Shown here in pieces: positions 54,650-62,706 of a DNA stretch of 64,000 nt; positions within the stretch are counted from its first letter, which is position 1; every line of letters starts with the position of its first letter. The position numbers and the translations under genes were made by a program. The DNA is from SZUA-35 sp965530755 (GTDB lineage Bacteria; Actinomycetota; Acidimicrobiia; Acidimicrobiales; SZUA-35): positions 24,810 through 88,809 of the forward strand of contig CBESNA010000014.1 in NCBI GenBank assembly GCA_965530755.1, in the 5' to 3' direction. Under the pieces are notes generated by a model. That model was not told where the DNA came from. It saw nothing but the letters and a program-made list of their open reading frames with translations, and ran no database searches.

Positions 54650-55510
54650 TCAGTCGGCGAGCGCGACCGCGATGGCGGCGGCGACTCGGGCGTTGTTCTC
54701 GGCCAGTGACAGGTTGGTCGGCACGCTGCGACCGTCGGTGGCGTCGGCCAGGGCGGCCAGCACCACCGGGGTCGTGGCCGGGCCCGTGACGCCTGTGGCA
54801 GCTGCCGCGCTCAAAGCCTGATCGACAGCGCGTTCGAGCTCGACGAGATCGAGTGCGTCAGCGGCGGGAACGGGAACAGCAACCAAGATGCCTCCCCCGC
54901 CCAACCCCCAGTGAGCCCGAGCGATTCGGGCGACCTCGGCTGCATCCTCGACCCGGTGGGTCAGTGGCAATCCGCTGCTGACGGCGTGGAAAGCGGGAAA
55001 CTCGTCTGTCTGCCAGCCGAGTACCACGACGCCGTCGCTCTCCAGCCTTTCGAGTGTCGCCGGCAGGTCGAGGAACACCTTCGCTCCGGCGCTGACCGTG
55101 ACGATCTGGTGCTTGGCCAGCGCGCCGAGGTCGGCGCTGATGTCGCCCGTGTCTGACCAGCCGCGATGCACGCCCCCGATACCTCCGGTGGCGAAGACCT
55201 CGATGCCCTCCTGCGCAGCCAGCGTGAGCGCAGCCGACACGGTGGTCGCTCCGTAGTCCCAACCTTGGCCAATCGCCACTGCGAGGTCGCGGGCGGCCAC
55301 CTTGCGAGCGGGCCCGCAGATGCGAAGATGGTCGTCGGCGTCGACTCCCACTCTCGCGACACCGTCGAGCACGGCAGTGATCAGCGGCAGGGCTCCGGCG
55401 GCCTCGATGGCGTCGAAGCATCTGTCGAGGGCCTCGAGGTTGTGCGGCGACGGCAACCCGAGGTGGGAGAAGATGGTGGATTCGAGTGCCACTCTCGGCG
55501 TTGAGCTCAT
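54650..55510 (-). CDS. psuG: Pseudouridine-5'-phosphate glycosidase
   Basis: 286 residues from ATG 55510 (ATGA overlap with the S51/CysRS-like gene). Family sequences: ALESTIFSHLGLPSPHN, DYGATTVSAALTLA, FATGGIGGVHRG, VSAGAKVFLDLPATLE and GWQTDEFPAF. The enzyme breaks the C-C glycosidic bond of pseudouridine 5'-phosphate to give uracil and ribose-5-phosphate. No psuK kinase is adjacent. Length is close to the usual ~300. Confidence 0.9.
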   Translation of the reverse strand: MSSTPRVALESTIFSHLGLPSPHNLEALDRCFDAIEAAGALPLITAVLDGVARVGVDADDHLRICGPARKVAARDLAVAIGQGWDYGATTVSAALTLAAQEGIEVFATGGIGGVHRGWSDTGDISADLGALAKHQIVTVSAGAKVFLDLPATLERLESDGVVVLGWQTDEFPAFHAVSSGLPLTHRVEDAAEVARIARAHWGLGGGGILVAVPVPAADALDLVELERAVDQALSAAAATGVTGPATTPVVLAALADATDGRSVPTNLSLAENNARVAAAIAVALAD

Positions 55511-56793
55511 GATTGCCACCGGTCGCCGAGTATCCATTCGACGCCGTCGCCGGTGTCTCGAACTTCGACATCTGCGACGGCCAACTCGTCCCTGATCACG
55601 TCGCTGAGGTCGTAGCGCTTTTCGTCGCGCACGACGCGGCGTAGCTCGAGCACTGCTGCGATCACCGGGCCGACGATCTCGCGCGGATCGCGCACTCCAC
55701 TCTTGGCTGCGGCGCCGAGCCGCACGATCATCGTGCGGCGAGCGGCGTGGGCCCGGTCGACGTGATCGGACTGGGTCGTGTCGGTCGACCAGCGGTTGAT
55801 CGCGTCGTCGATGGACAGGACCGCAGCAACGGCCGCATCGGCGTCACGAGAGCCGAGGGCGGCGTCGAACAAAGCTTCCGCCGCCCGGACCTCGTCGAGC
55901 AGGGTTGCTCCAACGGTGTCGTCGACCGAGGTGCGGCGTCCGTCGTGGTTTGCCGTCGGGCAATCCCTGCTCGACGCCGGGGAACGACCAGTGAGGCCCT
56001 CGCGGCCGGCAGCCCTGAGAACGTCGATGTCGACGGTGACACCAGCAGGAATCGTCATCGACTCTCCCTCCCTGCGGAGAGTGAGCACGCCCTTGCCGAA
56101 GATCTCGGCGGTGTCGGTGTCGAGGTCGAGCACCACACCCGTGTGTTCGTCGACACCGAGGATGAAGCTTCCATCCGGAAGGTCACCTTCGATTCTCGAC
56201 AGGCGCTGCTCGCCGAGGTAGCACATTCGGGTGTCATGATTCCCGCCTTCGTTGTTGTCGTAGTGCGGAATGACCGACACCGGCAGGTCGAACGCCGAAA
56301 GAAGATCGAGTCCTTCGAGCCAGAAGGGTTCCATGCCGACTTTGTAGACCTCATAGACCGGCACCGTCCTCAAACCGATCGTGAGAGCCGCGGCGCTGCT
56401 GAACACCACGGCTCCGCCGGTGGCGAGCATCTCGGCGAACGCGGCCGGAACGGGTGTGTCCTTCCACTGGCGCAGTGCATAGGTGGGGCTGCCGGGGCCG
56501 GCGAAGAGCCAATCCGCAGTCCGGATCCTCGCCAGCGCCGTCTCGACCGCCAGGTCGTCGCCGTCCGAGCGTCTGAGCCCGGCGGCCTCGACCCTGTGGC
56601 CGACGCTCTTCGCGAAGTACTCGAGACTTTTCTCGACGAGGTCGTCTGCGTTCTCCTGGAAACCAAACGGGGTGTCGAGCATCACGGCGTCGACGGGTGG
56701 CTCGAGCCGCTCGAAGATCGTTCGGTGGGGTTTCGTCATGGTCGGCGCCGTTTCGCCGGAACCCATGATCACGAGAAGTCGTGGCTGCGTCAC
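55507..56793 (-). CDS. Peptidase S51-like domain fused to a CysRS C-terminal-like domain
   Basis: 428 residues from GTG 56793. The N-terminal ~230 residues resemble cyanophycinase/peptidase E: LLVIMGSGETAPTM, MLDTPFGFQENADDLVE, LFAGPGSPTYAL and VVFSSAAALTIG with the probable nucleophile Ser. From about residue 295 to the end the protein resembles the C-terminal helical (DALR-type) part of cysteinyl-tRNA synthetase: VRDEKRYDLSDVIRDEL and VEVRDTGDGVEW. A TACCCT hexamer lies seven bases before the start. The function of the fusion is unknown. Confidence 0.8.
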   Translation of the reverse strand: MTQPRLLVIMGSGETAPTMTKPHRTIFERLEPPVDAVMLDTPFGFQENADDLVEKSLEYFAKSVGHRVEAAGLRRSDGDDLAVETALARIRTADWLFAGPGSPTYALRQWKDTPVPAAFAEMLATGGAVVFSSAAALTIGLRTVPVYEVYKVGMEPFWLEGLDLLSAFDLPVSVIPHYDNNEGGNHDTRMCYLGEQRLSRIEGDLPDGSFILGVDEHTGVVLDLDTDTAEIFGKGVLTLRREGESMTIPAGVTVDIDVLRAAGREGLTGRSPASSRDCPTANHDGRRTSVDDTVGATLLDEVRAAEALFDAALGSRDADAAVAAVLSIDDAINRWSTDTTQSDHVDRAHAARRTMIVRLGAAAKSGVRDPREIVGPVIAAVLELRRVVRDEKRYDLSDVIRDELAVADVEVRDTGDGVEWILGDRWQS

Positions 56794-56800
56794 CGGGCCG

Positions 56801-56867
56801 AGGGTATCGGCCGGTTCCGCTGCGGGCCGGACCCGGCACCAGTTGCCCCTTGGCCCACGACTAGCCT
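56801..56867. promoter_or_regulatory. Divergent leaderless promoters (S51 fusion / TAP hydrolase)
   Basis: Minus strand TACCCT (56801-56806), seven bases before GTG 56793. Plus strand TAGCCT (56862-56867), six bases before GTG 56874. Confidence 0.5.
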
Positions 56868-56873
56868 TGTTCG

Positions 56874-58643
56874 GTGCGTCGCTCCCCCATCTGCCTGTCC
56901 CTCCTCGTGTCCATGCTCATCGCAGCCGGATGCACCAGTGGCGATGAGTCGTCGACCAGCGACGTCACGGTGACCCAACCAGCGACCTCCCAATCGACGG
57001 TGGAAGGGGAGGATCAAACCGACACTTCGGTCGACGAGCTCGACCGCCCGGCATCCGAGATCGGCGGCTTCGTGCCGGAGCCGCTCGACTGGTCGGAGTG
57101 TGACGCATTCGAATGTGCGACGCTCGAGGTGCCGCTCGACTACACCGACGTCGAGGGAGATCGCATCGAGATCTCGGTGATCAGGGCTCAGACCTCCGGC
57201 GACCGGATCGGCTCGGTCGTGCTGAATCCCGGCGGCCCCGGCGGCTCCGGTGTCGACTATCTCCGCATTGCCTCGGTCACCCTGCCGTCGGAGTTGCAGG
57301 CCAGGTTCGATCTGGTCGGATTCGACCCCAGGGGTGTCGGCCAGAGTTCGGCGATCGACTGTGACCTCCAATTCGACGACGAGATCGAGCTGCTCGACCT
57401 CGGCGATGATGCCGGATGGGACGCCTTGGTGGCCGAGGAGGAGGACCAACTGACCGGCTGCAGCGGTGCCGACCTCGCTCCCTACGTCGGCACCAACAAC
57501 GCCGCCCGAGACATGGATGTCCTGCGAGCGGCGCTCGGCGACGAACAGCTCACCTACATTGGATACAGCTACGGCACCCGCCTCGGAGCGACCTATGCCG
57601 AATTGTTCCCCCAGAATGTCCGAGCCCTCGTCCTGGACGCTGCCGTTCTCCCGAACAGTGATCTCAACGCCCTGGAACGGGCGCAGGCTGCGGGTTTCGA
57701 TTTGGCGTTCGAGAACTTCGCAGCCGCGTGCGACAGCGATCCGGACTGCCTGCTGACCGACATAGGGCCCACCATCGAGGTGATCGATGGCCTCGAGGCC
57801 GAGATCGAAGCCACCGGTCCGCTGTCGGTCGACGGTGGTCGACAGCTGACGTCCGGCGAACTCACGCTTGCGATCGTGGCTTCGCTCTACAGCGTCGATT
57901 CCTGGCCGATCCTGGTCGAGGGACTGTTCGTGGCCGACACACTGGCCGACGGCACGATCCTCCAGTTCCTGGCCGACTCCTATCTCGATCGGCAGCCGGA
58001 CGGCACCTACTCGAACGCAAGCGAGGCCAATCGATTCATCAATTGTGCCGATGACCCGACTCGCCTGACCATCGACGAAACCCGGGCTGCGGTGACCGAG
58101 TCCGGCTCGCAGTCCGACTACTTCGGCGGCATCTTCTGGTCGAACGCCGGCTGCGTGTTCACCCCGGAGCCGATCGACCCGCTGCGGATCGGACCGGCTG
58201 AGGGGTCACCACCGATCTTGGTCATCGGCAACACCGGAGACCCGGCCACGCCGTACCAGTGGAGCGAGCAGCTCACGAGCACGCTCGCCTCTGGCGTGCT
58301 CTACACCGTCGAGGGCGAAGGCCACACGGCCTATGGCACCTTCGACTGCCTCGAGGAGGATGTCACGGCCTACTTGGTCGACCTCGTCGTTCCCCAGGAC
58401 CGGTCTTGCTCGGCCAACGCCACCAACGACTTCTTCCCACCGAGTGGTGAGAGCCAGATCGATCTGATCATCGGGTTCTTCGACTGCCTCATCGAGCAAG
58501 GGCTCGACATCGACCCGGTCACGACTGCGGACATCCTGGCCGATCCCACCGGCGAGAGGCTTTTTGCTGACGTGGACCCAGCCGATCCGGACACCGCAGG
58601 AGCCATTCTCGCCTGCCAGTCCTTCCTCGCCGACCTGATCTGA
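56874..58643 (+). CDS. Secreted TAP-type alpha/beta hydrolase lipoprotein
   Basis: 589 residues from GTG 56874. A lipoprotein signal with lipobox LIAAGC (Cys20) is followed by an acidic Ser/Thr-rich linker. The hydrolase core has LNPGGPGGSG, GYSYGT with Ser232, NTGDPATPY with Asp456 and GEGHTAYG with His484, the tripeptidyl aminopeptidase (SlpD/TAP) arrangement. Likely a cell-surface peptidase or esterase. Confidence 0.9.
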   Translation: MRRSPICLSLLVSMLIAAGCTSGDESSTSDVTVTQPATSQSTVEGEDQTDTSVDELDRPASEIGGFVPEPLDWSECDAFECATLEVPLDYTDVEGDRIEISVIRAQTSGDRIGSVVLNPGGPGGSGVDYLRIASVTLPSELQARFDLVGFDPRGVGQSSAIDCDLQFDDEIELLDLGDDAGWDALVAEEEDQLTGCSGADLAPYVGTNNAARDMDVLRAALGDEQLTYIGYSYGTRLGATYAELFPQNVRALVLDAAVLPNSDLNALERAQAAGFDLAFENFAAACDSDPDCLLTDIGPTIEVIDGLEAEIEATGPLSVDGGRQLTSGELTLAIVASLYSVDSWPILVEGLFVADTLADGTILQFLADSYLDRQPDGTYSNASEANRFINCADDPTRLTIDETRAAVTESGSQSDYFGGIFWSNAGCVFTPEPIDPLRIGPAEGSPPILVIGNTGDPATPYQWSEQLTSTLASGVLYTVEGEGHTAYGTFDCLEEDVTAYLVDLVVPQDRSCSANATNDFFPPSGESQIDLIIGFFDCLIEQGLDIDPVTTADILADPTGERLFADVDPADPDTAGAILACQSFLADLI

Positions 58644-58667
58644 CCTCCGCCACGATCCGCAGCGCAT

Positions 58668-58673
58668 AGGCTC
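58668..58673 (+). promoter_or_regulatory. -10 hexamer TAGGCT, leaderless layout
   Basis: TAGGCT, six bases, GTG 58680. Confidence 0.5.
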
Positions 58674-58679
58674 TGGAGG

Positions 58680-59495
58680 GTGCTGCCACGACTCATTGCC
58701 ACGGACATGGACGGAACGCTGCTCGGTGCCGACCACGTCGTGGAGCGCCCCAACATCGAAGCGCTCGACCGGGCTGCTCGGCACGGCATCGAAGTGGTCG
58801 TCGCCACTGGTCGAAGCCATTGGTCGGCGCTGCTGCTCTTGGAGGAGATGCCCTTCGTTCGCTGGCACCTCTGCTCGAACGGAGCAACCGTCTACGACGG
58901 TCACAGCGGCGCCGTCGTGCGATCGCACGCCATCCAGGTGTCCGTGATGGACTCCGCGATCCAGTCGATCGTCGAGGCGTTTCCCTCGGTTGGTTTCGCG
59001 TACGAGACCCCCGAGGGCATCCACTACACGCAGCGCTTCGTCGAGAATCGGGTGCTCGCCAATCCGACTGTCATCGTCAAGGACACCGTGCCCGAGCCGG
59101 ACTCCATCGACGGACAACCGGTCGTCAAGCTCATGGTCTCGCACCCCGAGATGGTTCAGATCGAATGGCTCGATGCACTGATGCCGGTCGTACCTGATGG
59201 GCTGCACTTGTCGACATCCGGGTCGGACTTCATCGAGATCTCCGCTCCCGGAGCCGACAAGGGGCTGGCGCTCGCCGATCTCTGTGCTGATCTCGGCGTC
59301 GAGGCCGACGAGGTGGCGACCTTCGGTGATCACACGAACGACCTCGGCATGCTCACCTGGGCCGGCTGGGGCTTTGCGATGGCGAATGCCGTCGATCGTG
59401 CGCTCGCCGCCACCGATCTTCGGGCACCCCACCATGCCGAACACGGCGTGGCCCACGTCGTCAACCAATTCTTGGACGAGGCCGGTCTCGACTAG
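58680..59495 (+). CDS. HAD-IIB (Cof-like) phosphatase
   Basis: 271 residues from GTG 58680. Motif I ATDMDGTLL, motif II ATGRSHWSA, the motif III lysine in APGADKGLALADL and motif IV TFGDHTNDLGML. The large C2 cap between motifs II and III is typical of Cof-type sugar- or nucleotide-phosphate phosphatases. Substrate unknown. Confidence 0.9.
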   Translation: MLPRLIATDMDGTLLGADHVVERPNIEALDRAARHGIEVVVATGRSHWSALLLLEEMPFVRWHLCSNGATVYDGHSGAVVRSHAIQVSVMDSAIQSIVEAFPSVGFAYETPEGIHYTQRFVENRVLANPTVIVKDTVPEPDSIDGQPVVKLMVSHPEMVQIEWLDALMPVVPDGLHLSTSGSDFIEISAPGADKGLALADLCADLGVEADEVATFGDHTNDLGMLTWAGWGFAMANAVDRALAATDLRAPHHAEHGVAHVVNQFLDEAGLD

Positions 59496-59498
59496 CAT
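59493..59498 (+). promoter_or_regulatory. -10 hexamer TAGCAT, overlapping the HAD stop
   Basis: TAGCAT begins with the TAG stop of the HAD gene and is seven bases before ATG 59506. Confidence 0.45.
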
Positions 59499-59505
59499 CG
59501 ATCAG

Positions 59506-60504
59506 ATGGTCGCGAGTCTGGTGCCGCCGCCGGAGCACCTCCCCGATGTGCTTCCGACCGACCGTTTGAACGAGCGGGCGAAACCGGTGCGTGAGCTTCG
59601 GGACGAGCTGCGCAACATCAATGACGTCGGCAATGCCTTCACGGTCCTTGGAGCTCTGTTCTGGTCTTTCGGTGTCGTGATCGCGGCCGGCATGGTCAAC
59701 ACATGGTGGTCATACCTGCTCGCCTTCGTGTTCATGGCACGAGGACACGTGTGCCTCAACATCCTCGGACACGAGGCAGCGCACCGCCTGCTGTTCTCCC
59801 ATCGGCCGCTCAACGACGCCGTCGGGCGCTGGGTGCTGGCCTATCCGAGCTTCCAAGCCCTCCTCGCCTACCGTCGCTCACACTTCGCCCACCACCGCGA
59901 CGAGTTGGGTCCAGACGAACCGGACCTGAGCCTCTACAGCGGGTATCCGATCCCGAGCGATTCGTGGCGGCGAAAGCTTCGGCGCGACGTCACCGGCGTC
60001 AGTGCATACAAGAACTTCCGTGGCCTGTTCCGGGCCCTCCGCAAGGGCGCTCGCGAAGCACAACAGATCGCGGTCGTGCAGGTGGTGCTGCTCGGCGCGT
60101 CGATCGCGGTGCAACGGCCTCTGATGTATGTCGTCTGGGTGCTCAGTTGGTCGACATTGTGGCGGGTGTCGAATCGCCTTCGTTCGATCGCTGAACACGG
60201 TGGCATGATCCGGTCGAAGGACCGCCGCCTGACGACTCACGTGATCCGGCAGAGTCGCATGGCCCGTTTTTGGATGGTGCCGTACAACACCGGTTGGCAT
60301 CTTGCCCATCACGTCGACATGGGTGTGCCGTGGCGCAACCTCCCCCGCCTGCACGACGAGCTCGTACGTGCCGGCTGGGTCACCGAGGCGCTCGAGTATC
60401 CGAGCTACCGCTCGTTCTGGAGGGCGGCGTCGAGCGGGACCGAGAAGCAGCCAGACGTGGTTGGAGCCGGCACGGGCGTATCGAGCATGCTCAAGTTCGA
60501 CTGA
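59506..60504 (+). CDS. Fatty acid desaturase family protein
   Basis: 332 residues from ATG 59506. Three histidine boxes: GHEAAHRLLF (HxxxH), SHFAHHRDE (HxxHH) and GWHLAHHVDMGVPW (HxxHH), with membrane segments around residues 45-85 and 185-215. A di-iron O2-dependent desaturase or hydroxylase of membrane lipids or carotenoid-type substrates is expected; regiospecificity cannot be read. Confidence 0.9.
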   Translation: MVASLVPPPEHLPDVLPTDRLNERAKPVRELRDELRNINDVGNAFTVLGALFWSFGVVIAAGMVNTWWSYLLAFVFMARGHVCLNILGHEAAHRLLFSHRPLNDAVGRWVLAYPSFQALLAYRRSHFAHHRDELGPDEPDLSLYSGYPIPSDSWRRKLRRDVTGVSAYKNFRGLFRALRKGAREAQQIAVVQVVLLGASIAVQRPLMYVVWVLSWSTLWRVSNRLRSIAEHGGMIRSKDRRLTTHVIRQSRMARFWMVPYNTGWHLAHHVDMGVPWRNLPRLHDELVRAGWVTEALEYPSYRSFWRAASSGTEKQPDVVGAGTGVSSMLKFD

Positions 60505-60573
60505 ACACGACGCGACCGGATCAAATTTCCGACCGAACGCTCAACCTCGCAGACTCGGATCCGATCGTGTGTC

Positions 60574-61083
60574 ATGGGACACATCACGACCGAGGCCGAC
60601 ATCGTCGTCGATCGGGGTCGCGTCGGTCCGGCGCTCGACGGTGTCGCCCGGACGGTTGTCCGGGATCTGTCAGTGTCGTGTGCCCTCATCACGGCCAACG
60701 TCGGTCGCGGCCGACGGTTGTTGGCGTCAGCGGGTTCGGAACCCCTCGGGCATCTTCGGGGCCTGAGCAGCACGGTATTTCCCCGAGACGCCTTCTCGAT
60801 CCACGTCGCCGAACCGGTCCTTGGTCGATGGTCGAGCACTGCTCCGGCCCATGCCGCCGTGCGAATCCTGATCGCCGACGAAGCCGTCACCGCCGTGTTG
60901 TGGGCAATCAATGACACCCGCCGGTGGTTCGACCACGACGAATTCCATCATCTCCGCCTCCTGGCCGATCGGGCCGAAGCACTGATCGAGGCCGAGCCTG
61001 CGATTGCTCTCGAGACCGAGATGGTCGATGCCCGTTCCGGGTCGAGCGACTATTCGCAGGTCGCCGTGCCCGCTCTCAGTTGA
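60574..61083 (+). CDS. GAF-like domain protein of unknown function
   Basis: 169 residues from ATG 60574. The middle (SCALITANVGRGRRLLASAG, AVRILIADEAVTAVLWAIN, FDHDEFHHLRLLADRAEALI) has the strand-helix order of a GAF sensor domain, ending in its final helix. No ligand residue or output domain is seen. It overlaps the convergent flavodoxin gene by eight bases. Confidence 0.6.
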   Translation: MGHITTEADIVVDRGRVGPALDGVARTVVRDLSVSCALITANVGRGRRLLASAGSEPLGHLRGLSSTVFPRDAFSIHVAEPVLGRWSSTAPAHAAVRILIADEAVTAVLWAINDTRRWFDHDEFHHLRLLADRAEALIEAEPAIALETEMVDARSGSSDYSQVAVPALS

Positions 61084-61513
61084 GTGCGCCTTCGGCCTCG
61101 AGCACGCCGACGAGACGGTCGACGAACTCGATCGCCTGTTCGTCAATCTTGGTCCGCTTGATCGCCATTCCGCCGACGACGTCGCCGCCGCGACGCTCGA
61201 CGATGCCAGACAGCTTCTCGAGCGTCTTGCCGGTGTCGAGGGCGTAGGTGCAGTACACCGCAGCTTTCTTGCCGTGGATCACCGGCAGATTGATGAGCCG
61301 CCGAACGCCGGCCGGCTTCTGCCCGATGAGGAACAGCCCGTCGACCCACGAACCCACCACGACGAGGTCGGATTCGCTGAGGTGTTGAAGATCGATCGCC
61401 TTGATCGAGCACGACACCGTTTCGATCCCGGAACGGTTGAGCTCGGCAGCGATCTTGTCCCCTGCTTTACGGGTGTTGCCGGTGAGCGACTCGTAGATGA
61501 CGGTGGCCTTCAT
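61076..61513 (-). CDS. Flavodoxin-like protein
   Basis: 145 residues beginning MKATVIYESLTGNTRKAGD; TGNTRK is the FMN phosphate-binding loop. VVVGSWVDGLFLIGQKPAG supplies the W-containing isoalloxazine loop. Short-chain flavodoxin/flavodoxin-oxidoreductase-like electron carrier. TACGCT (61522-61527, minus) is eight bases before the ATG. It diverges from the selenoprotein gene. Confidence 0.85.
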   Translation of the reverse strand: MKATVIYESLTGNTRKAGDKIAAELNRSGIETVSCSIKAIDLQHLSESDLVVVGSWVDGLFLIGQKPAGVRRLINLPVIHGKKAAVYCTYALDTGKTLEKLSGIVERRGGDVVGGMAIKRTKIDEQAIEFVDRLVGVLEAEGALN

Positions 61514-61521
61514 GGCAGCCG

Positions 61522-61561
61522 AGCGTAGTCGACCGGCCGCGGTGACATGGTCGACTACTCT
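61522..61561. promoter_or_regulatory. Divergent leaderless promoters (flavodoxin / selenoprotein)
   Basis: Minus strand TACGCT (61522-61527), eight bases before ATG 61513. Plus strand TACTCT (61556-61561), seven bases before ATG 61569, which supports the start of the UGA-containing gene. Confidence 0.5.
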
Positions 61562-61568
61562 CGCTCAC

Positions 61569-61844
61569 ATGAGTGAAAAGCGTTACCGCATCTCGATCAC
61601 CTACTGCGTCCCCTGAGACTATTCCGACCGCGCCGTGAGCGCAGTGAACGATCTGCTCAGCCAGTACCAACACCTCATCAATGACCTCGTGATCGTCACC
61701 GGGCGTGCCGGGGTGTTCGACGTCGTGGTCAACGACGAGACCATCTATTCCAAAGCGGAGACCGGCCGCCATGCGAACCCGGGTGAGGTGCTCGGACTGT
61801 TCGCTGCCATCGTCGGTCCGGACGTCCCTCGCTACGGGACCTGA
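61569..61844 (+). CDS. SelW/Rdx-family selenoprotein with in-frame UGA (Sec16)
   Basis: ATG 61569 opens a frame MSEKRYRISITYCVP, then TGA at 61614-61616, then DYSDRAVSAVNDLL and onward to TGA 61842-61844; 91 residues if UGA is selenocysteine. The UGA stands exactly at the second position of the Rdx CxxC/CxxU redox motif (C13-V-P-U16). The rest is typical SelW: GRAGVFDVVVNDETIYSK and GRHANPGEVLGLF. A gene caller that stops at UGA would start at GTG 61635 and miss the redox site. A stem-loop just downstream fits a bacterial SECIS. SelW-like proteins are thioredoxin-fold oxidoreductases. The alternative is a nonsense mutation. Confidence 0.88.
61627..61645 (+). promoter_or_regulatory. Putative bacterial SECIS stem-loop
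   Basis: After the UGA, GCGC (61630-61633) pairs with GCGC (61639-61642) around the loop CGUGA. A C-A mismatch (61629/61643) is then followed by two more pairs (61627-61628 with 61644-61645). The loop has G as its second base and starts 17 bases after the UGA, consistent with the bacterial SECIS layout. Folding is by eye only. Confidence 0.5.
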
Positions 61845-61863
61845 CCGCGAGGTGCGCTGACCT

Positions 61864-62706
61864 TTGCTCGACGAATGGATCGCTGTCGACGATCCCGACG
61901 ATCCCCGGCTCGACATCTTCCAGGGCCTGCGTGATCACATTCTCCGTCAGGAGCGAGAGCTTCCCGACGGCGACATGGCGGGCGTGTTCATCTCGGAAGG
62001 CGACATCGTCGTCGAGCGGGCCTTGGCGGCCGGCTACGAGCTCGTCTCGATACTCGTCGACGCCAAACGAACTCGCCAACTCCCCGGTGCGGTCGACATT
62101 GCTGTGCCGATCTATGCCGCCGGGCCGGACGTGCTCATTCGCATCACGGGCTACCACTTGCACCGCGGAGCATTGGCGTGCTTCAAGCGCCGACCGGTGC
62201 CGTCAGTCGCAAAGGTCCTCGCCGACGCCGATCCCCGGACCGTCGTCGTTCTCGAGAACATCAACAACCCCACCAACATGGGAGTGATCCTTCGCTGTGC
62301 TGCCGGACTCGGCATCGACGCCTTCTTCTGCGATCCCACCTGCAGCGATCCGCTCTACCGCCGGTCCGGAAGAGTCTCCATGGGTGAGGCCTACGCCCTC
62401 CCCTATGCCAGGCTCGACCACTTCCCGGAAGGCCTGAGCGTTCTCCGAGATCACGGGTTCCAGCTGCTCGCCCTCACGCCAGGGGCTGATGCCATCGCCC
62501 TCGAAGAGCTCCGCTTCGGTGAGCAGGATCGACTCGCCATCCTGCTGGGGTCCGAGGGCCCGGGTTTGAGCAGCGGCGTGTTGGAGGCCGTTGATCAGCG
62601 CGTTCGTATTTCCATGTCCGGCACCGTCGACTCCATCAACGTCGGGTCGGCGGCGGCCGTCGCCTTCTACGGCATCCAACAGAGTCGTCGCCAGGTCGCT
62701 GGTTGA
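61864..62706 (+). CDS. SPOUT-class (TrmH/SpoU) RNA methyltransferase
   Basis: 280 residues from TTG 61864 with GAGGTG upstream. SpoU motifs: LENINNPTNMGVILRCAAG (motif 1), ILLGSEGPGLS (motif 2) and SGTVDSINVGSAAAVAF (motif 3). An N-terminal ~110-residue substrate-binding domain precedes the knotted catalytic domain. It 2'-O-methylates a tRNA or rRNA ribose; the target is not readable. It follows the selenoprotein gene by 19 bases and may share its transcript. Confidence 0.9.
   Translation: MLDEWIAVDDPDDPRLDIFQGLRDHILRQERELPDGDMAGVFISEGDIVVERALAAGYELVSILVDAKRTRQLPGAVDIAVPIYAAGPDVLIRITGYHLHRGALACFKRRPVPSVAKVLADADPRTVVVLENINNPTNMGVILRCAAGLGIDAFFCDPTCSDPLYRRSGRVSMGEAYALPYARLDHFPEGLSVLRDHGFQLLALTPGADAIALEELRFGEQDRLAILLGSEGPGLSSGVLEAVDQRVRISMSGTVDSINVGSAAAVAFYGIQQSRRQVAG

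Noticed and set aside
61635..61844. A 69-aa protein starting at GTG 61635
   Set aside because: This is the selenoprotein gene truncated after its UGA; it lacks the redox motif and any promoter or ribosome site.
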